DNA of 63,544 nucleotides from UKL13-2 sp947085425 (GCA_947085425.1 CAMTWK010000017.1:1-63544), one strand, 5' to 3'; numbered from the stretch's first letter, positions 1 to 8,861 are shown. Notes: generated by a model not told the origin, from the letters alone. Numbers and translations: made by a program.

Positions 1-303
1 CAGCCATGCTGCTATCCCGCCGACCTTCAGGGGAACGGTTTGATTGGCGGTGCGTTCGTGCTTGTCAAAGACGACAAGACGGAATTTTCTCTTTTCGCGC
101 TGACCTATGACGCCACAAACAAGCAAACGTGGCAGATGCTGGAACGTTACCCAATCTCTAAGCTAAAGGCGTTCCGAGTGGGGATTGAATCACCGAAGCA
201 AACACCATTTTCTGCGATCAAAGCCTGTGACGTTGCCGAGCATTGCTCAAGGCACTACCTTCAATCAAAGGGCTCAAAATTCACGAAGGTAGTCCTTAAG
301 TAA
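1..303 (+). CDS. Hypothetical protein, 3' part of a gene cut by the window edge
   Basis: The frame is open from the first base of the window to a TAA at 301-303, so only the C-terminal 100 residues are visible. An internal TTG at 40 could act as a start, but no ribosome binding site supports it and the reading continues upstream. The visible part is soluble, with no membrane segment and no motif I recognise. It ends 28 bp before the left direct repeat of the IS110-family element, so the element does not seem to have cut this gene. I cannot assign a function. Confidence 0.45.
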   Translation, partial: QPCCYPADLQGNGLIGGAFVLVKDDKTEFSLFALTYDATNKQTWQMLERYPISKLKAFRVGIESPKQTPFSAIKACDVAEHCSRHYLQSKGSKFTKVVLK

Positions 304-330
304 CGGCGATTAGACTATCCGCGATGTCCG

Positions 331-355
331 CTTTCGGGAAATCTGTGTGTCGGCT
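331..355 (+). repeat. 25-bp direct repeat, left copy
   Basis: Identical over 25 bases to 1578-1602; it starts CTTTCGGGAAATC and ends GTCGGCT. It is followed at once by a 14-bp unit, TTGTATGGTTGCGC, repeated twice in tandem (355-368 and 369-382). Confidence 0.9.
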
Positions 356-604
356 TGTATGGTTGCGCTTGTATGGTTGCGCTGGTGTTAAGGTTTCTCT
401 TCTGTAACAGTAGAGACGCCGGGGTGGAGGGGCCAATGTCCGCATCTGCTCTCCTGACCGAGAGACAGACTCCGAAAGAAATCCCCCACCCACACCACCC
501 AGCGTCGATGAGGAATCTAGCGGCCACGACCGCCTAATTGTCCGCAAGCTAACGCAGGTGTGTTCCACCCCAGCAACTTTGATATTAATCATAGGAGCTA
601 CATC
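356..604 (+). ncRNA. Candidate bridge RNA region of the IS110 element
   Basis: IS110-group elements encode a structured bridge RNA in the noncoding left end; it pairs with the target and with the element ends. Here the long noncoding part is on the left, as in the IS110 group rather than the IS1111 group. The stretch can fold: a G-rich segment around 420-431 can pair with the C-rich CCCCCACCC segment near 483-491. I cannot define the RNA ends or its guide loops by eye, so the span is simply the whole noncoding left end. Confidence 0.4.
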
Positions 605-1567
605 ATGCAAACGTCATCCGTTGTCCGCCATATTGGCGCAGATGTCGCCAAAGATGAAGTGGTCTTTGCCTGCGCCGACGCCAGCTTCACCGTACGTGGC
701 GTCAAGAACCAGCAAGCTGCACTAACCGCCTTCCTGAAGGGCCTGCCAGCCGGTAGCCGTGTCGGCGTAGAGTCCACCGGGATTTATCACGAGCTCCTGG
801 CGAACCTGGCTCACAAGCTAGGCTTCGTCGTCTACGTACTTAACCCTAAAGACGCGCGTAACTACGCCAAGGCGATCGGCTTACGCGGCAAGACCGACCG
901 GGTTGATGCCGAAATGCTGGCGCGCATGATTTCGCGCGAACACGAGAAGCTGCATGTTTGGATACCGCCTACGCCCGAACAAAGGGAGATTGGTCAGCTA
1001 CTCAAACGTCGCGCCACGCTGAGTTCACTACGAGCATCACTGGGCCAGACGCTCACGGGGGTCGATGGCTTTGGTGCAGACCTTAAGTCGATGAGAAAGC
1101 GCTTTGACGAAGTCCTGGCGCGCATCGACGCCAGAGTCAAAGAGCTGACGGATAAAGATCCGAAGCGCAAAGAGCATGTTCAGCATATGCTGACGCTCGA
1201 CGGCATTGGTAAGGTGGTGGCCCCATCAATCGTCAATACCCTAGAGCGCGTGCCCCTCAAAACTGCGGACGCATTTGTTGCCTTTACCGGACTTGATCCA
1301 CGGCCGGATGAATCAGGGCGCTACCGCGGCAAACGGAGACTGTCGAAGCGAGGACCCTCCGAGCTTCGCCGGCTCCTGTACCTCGCTGCTATGTCAGCGA
1401 AGAAGACCAAGCTCTGGAAGCCAATCTACGAGCATTACAGAGCAAAAGGTCTGTCGAGCACGGCAACGATGGTGGTCATCGCGCGACGTCTGGCCCGCAT
1501 TGCTTGGTCGATGTACACCTACAACACGGCATTCGATCCAGCACGCATCAAAAATGCGTTGACATAA
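605..1567 (+). CDS. IS110-family transposase (DEDD recombinase)
   Basis: A 320-residue recombinase that would move its own element. The N-terminal RuvC-like DEDD domain shows D13 (in GADVAKDE), E56 (in GVESTGIYHE), and D98 and D101 (in KTDRVDAE). The C-terminal Tnp domain carries the helix-hairpin-helix-like DGIGKVVAPSI segment and LSKRGPSELRRLL, where S247 is the likely catalytic serine. Length is usual for the family. I chose ATG 605 because AGGAG lies 7 bases upstream at 593-597; an in-frame upstream start at 560 has no such support. The gene looks intact, so the element could be active. Its stop is 10 bases before the right repeat. Confidence 0.93.
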   Translation: MQTSSVVRHIGADVAKDEVVFACADASFTVRGVKNQQAALTAFLKGLPAGSRVGVESTGIYHELLANLAHKLGFVVYVLNPKDARNYAKAIGLRGKTDRVDAEMLARMISREHEKLHVWIPPTPEQREIGQLLKRRATLSSLRASLGQTLTGVDGFGADLKSMRKRFDEVLARIDARVKELTDKDPKRKEHVQHMLTLDGIGKVVAPSIVNTLERVPLKTADAFVAFTGLDPRPDESGRYRGKRRLSKRGPSELRRLLYLAAMSAKKTKLWKPIYEHYRAKGLSSTATMVVIARRLARIAWSMYTYNTAFDPARIKNALT

Positions 1568-1577
1568 ACCATAGAAT

Positions 1578-1602
1578 CTTTCGGGAAATCTGTGTGTCGG
1601 CT
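1578..1602 (+). repeat. 25-bp direct repeat, right copy
   Basis: Exact copy of 331-355, lying 10 bases after the transposase stop codon. It probably marks the right end of the IS110 element up to the core CT at 1601-1602. Confidence 0.9.
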
Positions 1603-1739
1603 ATGGGTCAGCTGTGACGGTTCCCCACGGAAAATAGCTGACATACAATCTAATGCCAGTCACACCACTTGAAATCGGCCGTGCCGACAAGACTGTAAAA
1701 TAGCGCATCTGTCATTTCAACGCAGTTATCCAATACGCC

Positions 1740-2660
1740 GTGATCAAACAACGTACCGTTAAAAACAAAGTCCGCGCCACTGGAGTCGGGGTGCATCTTG
1801 GCCATCGGGTTGAAATGACCATTCGACCGGCCGCGCCCGATACCGGTATTGTTTTTTGTCGCACTGATATGCCGGGCGCACCAACGGTGCGGGCGCATGC
1901 TTTGAACGTCAACGACACCCGTATGTCGACGCGTATCGAAGACAGCAAGACCGGCGCCAATGTTGCGACGGTTGAGCATTTGATGTCGGCGTTTGCCGGT
2001 TTGGGTATTGATAACGCCTATGTGGATTTAAATGCGGTTGAAGTGCCGATCATGGATGGCAGTGCCGCGCCGTTTGTTTTTTTAATGCAGTCGGCGGGCA
2101 TTGAGGAGCAGGCCAAGGCCAAAAAATACCTTCGCGTCAAAAAAGTAATTGCGCTGCACGACAAGGATCGGCTGGTCCGACTCGAGCCGTTCAACGGTTT
2201 TAAATTGAAATTTTCCATCGACTTTGATCACCCGGTTTTTCATGGTCGGCAAAATGTGGTTGAGGTTGATTTCGCCGACATTCCGTTTATCAAGGAAGTG
2301 GCGCGCGCGCGCACCTTTGGTTTCACCCATGAGGTTGAAGCCATGCGCCAGGCGGGCCTGGGTCGTGGCGGCTCACTTGACAACGTCATAGTCATCGATG
2401 ATTTTCATGTGTTGAACCCGGATGGCCTGCGCTCGGAAGACGAATTTGTGAAACACAAGGCGCTGGACGCGGTGGGCGATCTTTATATGCTTGGTCATCC
2501 TTTAATCGGTGCGTTTACCGGCGTCAAGTCTGGTCATGCGATGAACAACCAATTGGTGCGGGCATTGCTGGCCGATCAATCGGCGTACGAAATGGTGACA
2601 TTCGATAAACACGATGAACTGCCGGGTGCGTTTGGCGCCATGGCGTTATCTGCAGTCTGA
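1740..2660 (+). CDS. lpxC: UDP-3-O-acyl-N-acetylglucosamine deacetylase LpxC
   Basis: Zinc deacetylase for the committed step of lipid A synthesis, acting in the cytoplasm on UDP-3-O-acyl-GlcNAc. The 306-residue protein has the expected metal ligands H80, H239 and D243, the general base E79 (in TVEHLMSA) and the conserved H266, a shift of one from E. coli numbering. The start is GTG 1740. In betaproteobacteria this gene normally follows ftsA-ftsZ; here an IS110 element ends 137 bp upstream, so the normal upstream neighbour has been displaced or lies beyond the element. TTGAAA near 1670 and TAAAAT near 1696 are possible promoter hexamers, but their spacing (about 21) is poor. Confidence 0.97.
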   Translation: MIKQRTVKNKVRATGVGVHLGHRVEMTIRPAAPDTGIVFCRTDMPGAPTVRAHALNVNDTRMSTRIEDSKTGANVATVEHLMSAFAGLGIDNAYVDLNAVEVPIMDGSAAPFVFLMQSAGIEEQAKAKKYLRVKKVIALHDKDRLVRLEPFNGFKLKFSIDFDHPVFHGRQNVVEVDFADIPFIKEVARARTFGFTHEVEAMRQAGLGRGGSLDNVIVIDDFHVLNPDGLRSEDEFVKHKALDAVGDLYMLGHPLIGAFTGVKSGHAMNNQLVRALLADQSAYEMVTFDKHDELPGAFGAMALSAV

Positions 2661-2675
2661 CAAGGGAAAACATCG

Positions 2676-2861
2676 ATGCTGATTGGCTTGCGATTATTGT
2701 TATTGGTGGCGGTCATTGGTGCGTCGGTCTGTTTCTTGGGCTATTTGTTCACCAAAAACCCGAGATTTTTGCACTACACAAAAATGGTCATTAAGGTCTC
2801 GCTGAGTTTTGCCGCATTAATTGCCGTGATTTATCTGGTTGAGCGGCTGTTGCTTATTTAG
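2676..2861 (+). CDS. Small inner-membrane protein of unknown function
   Basis: A 61-residue protein with two hydrophobic segments, about residues 3-24 and 40-60, joined by a short basic loop. It starts 15 bases after the lpxC stop, so it is likely cotranscribed with lpxC. Similar small membrane ORFs sit between lpxC and the DUF721 gene in other betaproteobacteria, which supports it being real. Its 3' end overlaps the convergent dciA-like gene by 8 bases. Function unknown. Confidence 0.7.
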   Translation: MLIGLRLLLLVAVIGASVCFLGYLFTKNPRFLHYTKMVIKVSLSFAALIAVIYLVERLLLI

Positions 2862-3366
2862 GCTTTTTATCCGCGTTTGCCAGTGCCCGCTTACTCGTGG
2901 CGGCTCGTTTGGCTTGAATTTTTTCAAGTGCGGTTTTGAGTGGCGAATTGGTTAATTTACCTGTCAAATCATCTAGTTGGGCCGCGCTCATGCTGCTCTT
3001 GGTCGAAGCCAGCCGAATCGATGTTGGGGTGGGGGGACGCCAGGTCGATATTTCCGGTTGCACCACAATACGAATTCCGGTAACCTCTTGTTCCTGCTTT
3101 GTTTTTTTCCCTAAAACCGTTTGGAAATTCTCAAGCAGTCGCGGTGAATAGGCCTTCAAATTGGTTGCAATAGCGCCATTGGCCGCCGCGATAATGATCG
3201 TAGACCCCTCCATTGCAGCAACCCGGCAAAGTTTTTCCCAACCGGGTGGGAGGATGTCCGCAAATGAATCTTGAAGGCGAGTCAGTCGCCGATGTTGCGC
3301 CACCAATGGTGCCATCGCGTCGTCTTCGCCGAATAAGGTGCTGATTGGTTTGAAGCGGGTCTTCAA
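2854..3366 (-). CDS. dciA: DciA family protein (DUF721), replicative helicase loader
   Basis: A 170-residue protein of the DUF721 family. DciA is the helicase operator that helps load DnaB in bacteria without DnaC or DnaI. The N-terminal two thirds (about residues 18-110) carries the domain, including the LPPGWEKLCRVA segment and the later VLGKKTKQEQEVTGIRIVVQP strand region. The C-terminal tail is basic (QAKRAATSKRALANADKKPK), as is common in the family. It is convergent to lpxC and divergent from the M23 peptidase gene, the usual betaproteobacterial order. The family call is firm in context; biochemical equivalence to characterised DciA is by homology. Confidence 0.8.
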   Translation of the reverse strand: MKTRFKPISTLFGEDDAMAPLVAQHRRLTRLQDSFADILPPGWEKLCRVAAMEGSTIIIAAANGAIATNLKAYSPRLLENFQTVLGKKTKQEQEVTGIRIVVQPEISTWRPPTPTSIRLASTKSSMSAAQLDDLTGKLTNSPLKTALEKIQAKRAATSKRALANADKKPK

Positions 3367-3393
3367 CGGGTTGGTGTCCAGTAAAGGGGTTGA

Positions 3394-4353
3394 ATGAATA
3401 TTATTTTAGTGTCGGACAGTTTGGCCAAAAGCCGGATCGTCACGATTTCCCAGTCGCAGATCATTATGGCGGCAATGGGCTTTGTCAGTGCGGGATTTAT
3501 GTTTGCGCTTGGCACCTATTGGGTGACGATGAAATACGCGGTGGATATTCAAAACCCGTTCATCCAAAGTTTAATCTCCACGCTGACACAACAAAATACT
3601 CAGCAAGCCGAACGCGATATGCGCGAGCAGCTCAACTCGCTGGCGGTCAAGCTCGGTGAGTTGCAGGCGCGGATGATGCGCCTCGATGCCTTTGGTGAGC
3701 GGCTTGCCAAGGTGGCTGGTGTGAAAGGTGAATTTAACTTTGCCGTGACACCGGGCGTCGGTGGGCCGGCGGCATCAGCCAATATGACCGGGGATGTTAG
3801 TTATAAGGATTTCACCGCCAAGTTGTCCGAGGTCTCGCGAGTGTTGGATGATCGCGCCGATAAACTGGGTGTGCTTGATTCGGTATTGATGGAAGGTCGC
3901 CTCGCGGCCAAAGCCATTCCAACCATCCTGCCGGTCGCGTCTGGATATTATTCTTCCAACTTTGGTTTCCGGATTGACCCGTTTAATGGTCGCAACACCT
4001 TCCATGCCGGTGTTGATTTCATCGCCGCGCCCGGCTCACCGATTCTAGCTGCGGCTGGTGGTGTCGTCGCCGCGTCTGAATGGCATGCTGAATACGGCAA
4101 TATGGTTGATATCGATCACGACAATGGCTTGACCACCCGTTACGCACACCTCGCCAAAAAAATTGTAAAAGCGGGCGATGTGGTCTTGAAGGGGCAACGC
4201 ATTGGTGACCTCGGTCAAACCGGTCGCGCCACCGGTCCCCATCTGCATTTTGAAGTACGCGAAAACTCCGTACCCCTGAACCCCAGCCGCTTCCTCAATT
4301 TCGCCCGCGCGCCCGAGCCTGCCCAGGCCGTCAAGACCGCCAGCGCCCCGTAG
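3394..4353 (+). CDS. M23 family metallopeptidase (LytM-like), membrane anchored
   Basis: A likely peptidoglycan endopeptidase or a cell-wall hydrolase activator, facing the periplasm. The 319-residue protein has an N-terminal transmembrane segment (about residues 22-45), a helical and possibly coiled-coil region (about 60-110), and a C-terminal M23 domain from about residue 185. Zinc and catalytic residues are present: H204 and D208 (HAGVD), H252 (RYAHL), and H283 and H285 (GPHLHFEV), so the domain should be active. It lies immediately before secA, as in many betaproteobacteria. The preceding dciA-like gene is divergent, with only 27 bases between the two starts. Confidence 0.92.
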   Translation: MNIILVSDSLAKSRIVTISQSQIIMAAMGFVSAGFMFALGTYWVTMKYAVDIQNPFIQSLISTLTQQNTQQAERDMREQLNSLAVKLGELQARMMRLDAFGERLAKVAGVKGEFNFAVTPGVGGPAASANMTGDVSYKDFTAKLSEVSRVLDDRADKLGVLDSVLMEGRLAAKAIPTILPVASGYYSSNFGFRIDPFNGRNTFHAGVDFIAAPGSPILAAAGGVVAASEWHAEYGNMVDIDHDNGLTTRYAHLAKKIVKAGDVVLKGQRIGDLGQTGRATGPHLHFEVRENSVPLNPSRFLNFARAPEPAQAVKTASAP

Positions 4354-4556
4354 TTCCCCGCCAATTCGCCGGCTCGTTCGCCTTTTTTAAAGGCGACGCC
4401 GCGCGATCACTCGTCTTGCCTGCGTGATCTGAATGAATCTGGCGTCGACCAAAAATCGAACGCAACCGATTCACGCCGAGGCGGTCGATTGCAAATTTCG
4501 CGCCATCCATATTCCGTACTTACACCGCATTAACCCTGAAAAATTGAAAGTATCAA

Positions 4557-7295
4557 ATGATTGATTCATTTCTTAAAGCCATTTTTGGCAGTCGCAACGA
4601 ACGATTGTTAAAACAATATCGTAAACGTGTCGTCGCCATCAACGCGTTGGAAGCAGCCACGATCGCGCTGTCGGACGAACAATTAAAGGCCAAAACCCAG
4701 GAATTCAAAGAGCGTTTTCAAAAAGGCGAAACGCTGGATGCTTTATTACATGAAGCTTTTGCGGTGGTGCGCGAGGCAGGCAAACGCTCGTTGGGTATGC
4801 GCCATTTCGACGTGCAATTGGTGGGTGGCATGGTGTTACACGACGGCAAGATCGCCGAGATGCGCACCGGCGAGGGCAAAACCCTGATGGCCACACTGCC
4901 GTGTTATCTCAATGCCATTGCCGGCAAGGGCGTGCATGTGGTCACCGTCAACGATTACCTGGCCAAACGCGACAGCGAGTGGATGGGGCGGCTGCACCAG
5001 TTCCTCGGACTGTCGGTCGGCTGCAATCTGTCGCAGATGGATGAGGCCGACAAACGCGTCGCGTTCGGGTCCGACATCACCTACGGCACCAACAACGAAT
5101 TTGGTTTTGATTACCTGCGTGACAACATGAAAACCGCCAAAGAAGAGCGGGTGATGCGTGGTCTGAATTATGCGATTGTCGACGAGGTGGATTCCATTCT
5201 GATCGACGAGGCGCGCACCCCGCTGATCATTTCCGGTCAGGCCGAAGATTCCACGGCGATGTACATCAAAATAAACATGCTGGTACCACATTTGACCCAA
5301 CAGGAAGCCGAAGAAGGTCCGGGTGATTTTTGGTGCGACTTAAAACAACATCAGGTCGCGTTGTCCGAACAGGGGCATGAGCGCGCCGAGCAGTTGATGG
5401 CGGAAAACGGTCTGTTGCAAAGCGGGTCGTCCCTTTATGATCCGGCCAACATTATGTTGATGCACCACTTGTATGCGGCGGTGCGCGCCCATGCTCTGTA
5501 TCACAAGGATCAACATTACGTGGTGCAGGACAATGAGATTGTCATCGTCGATGAATTCACCGGGCGGATGATGACGGGACGTCGTTGGTCGGAAGGATTG
5601 CACCAGGCAGTCGAGGCAAAAGAAGGCGTAAAGATTCAAAACGAATCACAAACTCTTGCGTCGATCACGTTCCAGAATTATTTCCGCCTATACGGCAAGC
5701 TGGCCGGCATGACCGGAACGGCGGATACCGAAGCGTTTGAATTCCAGCAGACTTACAATCTGGAAACCGTCATCATTCCGCCGAATCGTCCGATGGTTCG
5801 CAAGGATGAAAACGACCTGATTTACATGACCATGGCTGAAAAAGACCGCGCCATTGTTGCCGCTGTCAAAGATTGCCACGAACGCGGCCAGCCGGTATTG
5901 CTTGGCACCACCTCGATCGAAAATTCAGAAATGTTGTCTGAGTTGTTGAAAAAAGAAAAACTACCGCATGAAGTGTTGAATGCCAAACAACACGCGCGTG
6001 AAGCCGACATCATTGCGCAGGCCGGCAAACCCAAACAAATCACCATTGCGACCAACATGGCGGGCCGTGGCACCGATATCGTATTGGGTGGCAATCCTGA
6101 GCCGCAAATTCACGCGATTGAGTCGAATGAAAAGTTATCGGTCGCTGAAAAAGAACGCAAGATCGCCGACATTCGCGGCGAATGGAAACGGTTACACGAG
6201 CAAGTGGTGGCCGCGGGAGGTCTGCACATTGTCGGCTCAGAGCGCCATGAATCGCGCCGCATCGACAACCAGTTACGCGGTCGCGCCGGTCGCCAGGGCG
6301 ATCCGGGGTCATCACGGTTTTTCCTGTCGTTTGAAGATCCATTGCTGAAGATTTTTGCCGGCGACCGTCTCAAGTCGATCATGGCGCGGTTGAAGATTCC
6401 GGAAGGTGAGGCGATTGAGGCGAAGATGGTGTCGCGTTCGATCGAAGGCGCGCAGCGCAAAGTCGAAGCCCGCAATTTTGATATTCGTAAACAGCTGCTT
6501 GAATACGATGACGTCGCCAACGATCAGCGCAAAGTGATTTACCAACAACGTAATGAGTTGCTCGACGATGATGACATCTCCAACACCATCACCGCCATGC
6601 GTAACGACGTGCTTGCGGGAATTGTGAATAGCCATATTCCGCCGGAAACACTCGAAGAGCAGTGGGATGTCGAGGGGGCAATAAAAACGCTCAGCAGCGA
6701 ATTTGGTATCACCGTGCCAATCGACCAATGGTTGGCCGGTGATGATGAAGTTGATACCGAAATGGTGATCGGACGGGTGCTCAGCCAGGCCACCGACGAA
6801 TACAACACCAAATTCGCCAACGTCGACAAATCCTTGCTGCATCAATATGAACGCTCGGTGATGTTGCAGGCCATCGACACCCATTGGCGTGAACATCTCG
6901 CCTCACTCGATTATTTGCGTCAGGGTATCCATTTGCGCGGCTATGCGCAAAAACAACCCAAGCAGGAATACAAACGCGAAGCCTTTGAGTTGTTTGGCAA
7001 TATGCTCGATGTTGTCAAGCGCCAGACCACACAAATTTTGGTCAACGTGCAAGTGCAAACCCAGCAGCAGGTTGAAGAAGCAGAGCGGGCGGCCGAAATC
7101 GCCAATTCTCGCGCGGCGACCAATGTCAAATACCATCACGCCAACTATGACGAGGCGTTGGAGTCATCCGAGAAAGAGGTAAGTGACGAGCCGGCACAAC
7201 CGTTTGTGCGTGAAGGTGAAAAAATCGGTCGCAATGATCCTTGTTGGTGTGGGTCCGGCAAGAAGTTCAAACACTGTCACGGAAAGCTATCGTAG
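4557..7295 (+). CDS. secA: Preprotein translocase ATPase SecA
   Basis: The motor ATPase that drives preproteins through SecYEG. The 912-residue protein has the Walker A GEGKT at residues 105-109, the DEVDSILIDEARTP motif, the second nucleotide-binding fold with TNMAGRGTDI, and the QLRGRAGRQGD motif. It ends in the zinc-binding tail with C896, C898, C907 and H908, used for SecB and lipid contact. Length and domain order are normal. A 203-bp gap separates it from the M23 gene. That gap holds a small self-complementary stretch (CGCCTTT/AAAGGCG near 4379-4395) with no U-tract after it, so I do not call a terminator there. Confidence 0.98.
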   Translation: MIDSFLKAIFGSRNERLLKQYRKRVVAINALEAATIALSDEQLKAKTQEFKERFQKGETLDALLHEAFAVVREAGKRSLGMRHFDVQLVGGMVLHDGKIAEMRTGEGKTLMATLPCYLNAIAGKGVHVVTVNDYLAKRDSEWMGRLHQFLGLSVGCNLSQMDEADKRVAFGSDITYGTNNEFGFDYLRDNMKTAKEERVMRGLNYAIVDEVDSILIDEARTPLIISGQAEDSTAMYIKINMLVPHLTQQEAEEGPGDFWCDLKQHQVALSEQGHERAEQLMAENGLLQSGSSLYDPANIMLMHHLYAAVRAHALYHKDQHYVVQDNEIVIVDEFTGRMMTGRRWSEGLHQAVEAKEGVKIQNESQTLASITFQNYFRLYGKLAGMTGTADTEAFEFQQTYNLETVIIPPNRPMVRKDENDLIYMTMAEKDRAIVAAVKDCHERGQPVLLGTTSIENSEMLSELLKKEKLPHEVLNAKQHAREADIIAQAGKPKQITIATNMAGRGTDIVLGGNPEPQIHAIESNEKLSVAEKERKIADIRGEWKRLHEQVVAAGGLHIVGSERHESRRIDNQLRGRAGRQGDPGSSRFFLSFEDPLLKIFAGDRLKSIMARLKIPEGEAIEAKMVSRSIEGAQRKVEARNFDIRKQLLEYDDVANDQRKVIYQQRNELLDDDDISNTITAMRNDVLAGIVNSHIPPETLEEQWDVEGAIKTLSSEFGITVPIDQWLAGDDEVDTEMVIGRVLSQATDEYNTKFANVDKSLLHQYERSVMLQAIDTHWREHLASLDYLRQGIHLRGYAQKQPKQEYKREAFELFGNMLDVVKRQTTQILVNVQVQTQQQVEEAERAAEIANSRAATNVKYHHANYDEALESSEKEVSDEPAQPFVREGEKIGRNDPCWCGSGKKFKHCHGKLS

Positions 7296-7417
7296 GCGGT
7301 CTGCGCGGGGCGCTTTCACGTTTCCAGTGCTCGCCGTATCACCCATACGGCTGCGCGCTTCGACGCGAAATCGCACCCGCACGCCATCGCCCCGATTGTT
7401 TTCCGGCGGGTGCTTAA

Positions 7418-7669
7418 CCTGCATATTTCACGGGTCGGCCCCGCTCTGCTTGGGGGCTTGCCCGTTAAGTGTTACCGCACTTTGCCATCCAGTTTGCTTT
7501 TAATTAAACATCGGGCTTTTGCGCTCGATAGCAGGCCGCTGAACATGCGCTTTTCCGTTCTCTTCCCGTGCTCATTTGCCAAACATAGCTCGCTATGCCG
7601 TGGTCAGTCGAACGAAAAATCACACGCCAATCGACCTACTCTCGAACGCAACCCCATGAAATATGCAGG
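7418..7669. repeat. Dispersed noncoding repeat bounded by 17-bp inverted repeats (full copy)
   Basis: The ends are near-perfect inverted repeats: CCTGCATATTTCACGGG at 7418-7434 and its complement at 7653-7669 (16 of 17 match), enclosing 252 bp. The left half (about 130 bp) is clearly similar, roughly three bases in four, to 22077-22206 in the opposite orientation. Translations of either copy give look-alike short ORFs, but there is no coding signal or transposase, so I read this as a non-autonomous, MITE-like element. It fills most of the 515-bp gap between secA and tctC; the rest of that gap (7296-7417 and 7670-7810) shows nothing I can name apart from the tctC ribosome binding site. Confidence 0.75.
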
Positions 7670-7810
7670 CTAGGCTTGTTGCCGGTCATGTGTATGTGTC
7701 AACTGAAACGGCTAAACTGTATTTTGATCGACGTAGTCGCAGGTGTCTCGGCGGGTCTAATACCGAACGCCGAAATCATGGATGGTTTTTATAAAAACAC
7801 TGGAGGAAAT

Positions 7811-8791
7811 ATGAAACATCAAAATTCGCAATTCTCAATGCCACGACTACTCGGCGTGTTGTTGGTTGGCTTGGTGTCTTCCGTTGCGTTGTCCGCTTCG
7901 GCGCTTGATGCCGTCAAATTCATGATCCCGGCCAATCCGGGCGGCGGCTGGGATACTACCGCGCGAAATCTTGGTCAGGCGATGGTCAAGGCTGGTGCGG
8001 TCAAGAGTACCCAGTTCGAAAACAAGGGCGGCGCAGGCGGCACCATCGGCTTGGCGCAGTTTGTGAATACCGCCAAGGGGGATGGCAACGCCATCATGGT
8101 CGGCGGCATGGTGATGGTGGGGGGCATCATTTTGAATAAATCGGTGGTGAATCTGAGTATGGTCACACCTCTGGCACGTCTGACCGGCGAATACGAAGTG
8201 TTGGTGGTGCCTGCTGCGTCGCCAATCAAAACTTTGAAGGATCTGACTGACAAACTGAAAGCGGATCCAGGCTCCGTGTCATGGGGTGGTGGCAGCGCCG
8301 GTGGTACCGACCATATTTTGGCCGGGATGATTGCGCAGGCGGTTGGTGTTGATCCGGCGAGGGTGAATTACATTCCGTATGCGGGTGGTGGCGAAGCCCA
8401 AGCGGCGATCCTCGGTGGACATGTGACAGTGGGTGTATCGGGCTATAGCGAATTCGCCGGCCAGATCAAGGCGGGTAAATTCCGTGCACTGGCGATTTCG
8501 TCGGACAAAAAAATCGCCGGTATTGACATCGCCACTTTGCGTGACCAAGGTGTGGCGGTCGATTTGTTTAACTGGCGCGGTGTATTTGGCGCCCCTGGCA
8601 TTACCGATCAGCAGAAGAAGGACTTGTTGGCGGCACTCGATACCACTGTGAAATCAGCGGCTTGGAAAGAAGTATTGGTGAAGCAGGATTGGACCGATAT
8701 TTATCAATCTGGTGACGCCTTCGAAAAATATATTGCCGAAGAAAATAAACGCATCGGTGACATTCTTACCAAGCTGAATCTGAAAAAATAG
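7811..8791 (+). CDS. tctC: Tripartite tricarboxylate transporter substrate-binding protein (TctC/Bug family)
   Basis: A periplasmic solute receptor that would deliver a carboxylate to the TctA/TctB membrane complex encoded next. The 326-residue protein has a signal peptide (about residues 1-30, ending SASA) and Bug-fold motifs such as IPANPGGGWDTTAR and FENKGGAGGTIG, which contact the ligand carboxylate. I chose ATG 7811 because GGAGGAA at 7802-7808 lies directly before it and the signal peptide then sits at the N-terminus; an open frame further upstream is not part of the protein. The substrate cannot be read from the sequence; citrate and other di- or tricarboxylates are known for the family. 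Confidence 0.93.
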   Translation: MKHQNSQFSMPRLLGVLLVGLVSSVALSASALDAVKFMIPANPGGGWDTTARNLGQAMVKAGAVKSTQFENKGGAGGTIGLAQFVNTAKGDGNAIMVGGMVMVGGIILNKSVVNLSMVTPLARLTGEYEVLVVPAASPIKTLKDLTDKLKADPGSVSWGGGSAGGTDHILAGMIAQAVGVDPARVNYIPYAGGGEAQAAILGGHVTVGVSGYSEFAGQIKAGKFRALAISSDKKIAGIDIATLRDQGVAVDLFNWRGVFGAPGITDQQKKDLLAALDTTVKSAAWKEVLVKQDWTDIYQSGDAFEKYIAEENKRIGDILTKLNLKK

Positions 8792-8817
8792 TCGTTCTTT
8801 GATGGATTGAAGTGAAG

Positions 8818-8861
8818 ACCGGGTAGTGCAAGTGCAGGTCAGCATGCGCTACCCGGTTTTT
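8818..8861 (+). terminator. Rho-independent terminator between tctC and tctB
   Basis: An 11-bp stem, ACCGGGTAGTG (8818-8828) with CGCTACCCGGT (8847-8857), holds one G-U pair and is followed by TTTTT. It lies 27 bases after the tctC stop and 100 bases before tctB. It would partly stop transcription after the receptor gene, so more receptor than membrane component is made. Confidence 0.8.

Larger units (their letters stand above)
331..1602 (+). mobile_element. IS110-family insertion element with a long left noncoding end
   Basis: One DEDD recombinase gene (605-1567) has about 250 noncoding bases before it and only about 35 after it. An exact 25-bp direct repeat lies at 331-355 and 1578-1602, and both copies end in CT. 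IS110 elements have no long terminal inverted repeats and recombine at a short core (CT in IS621), so CT at 354-355 and 1601-1602 may be the two cores. Under that reading bases 331-353 belong to the flank and resemble the element's own right end. The exact element boundaries are an inference. Confidence 0.7.

Noticed and set aside
4354..4556. Possible terminator between the M23 gene and secA
   Set aside because: The CGCCTTT/AAAGGCG hairpin has no T-run after it.
7595..7810. N-terminal extension of the TctC frame
   Set aside because: The extension runs through the repeat; ATG 7811 has a strong ribosome binding site and starts the signal peptide.
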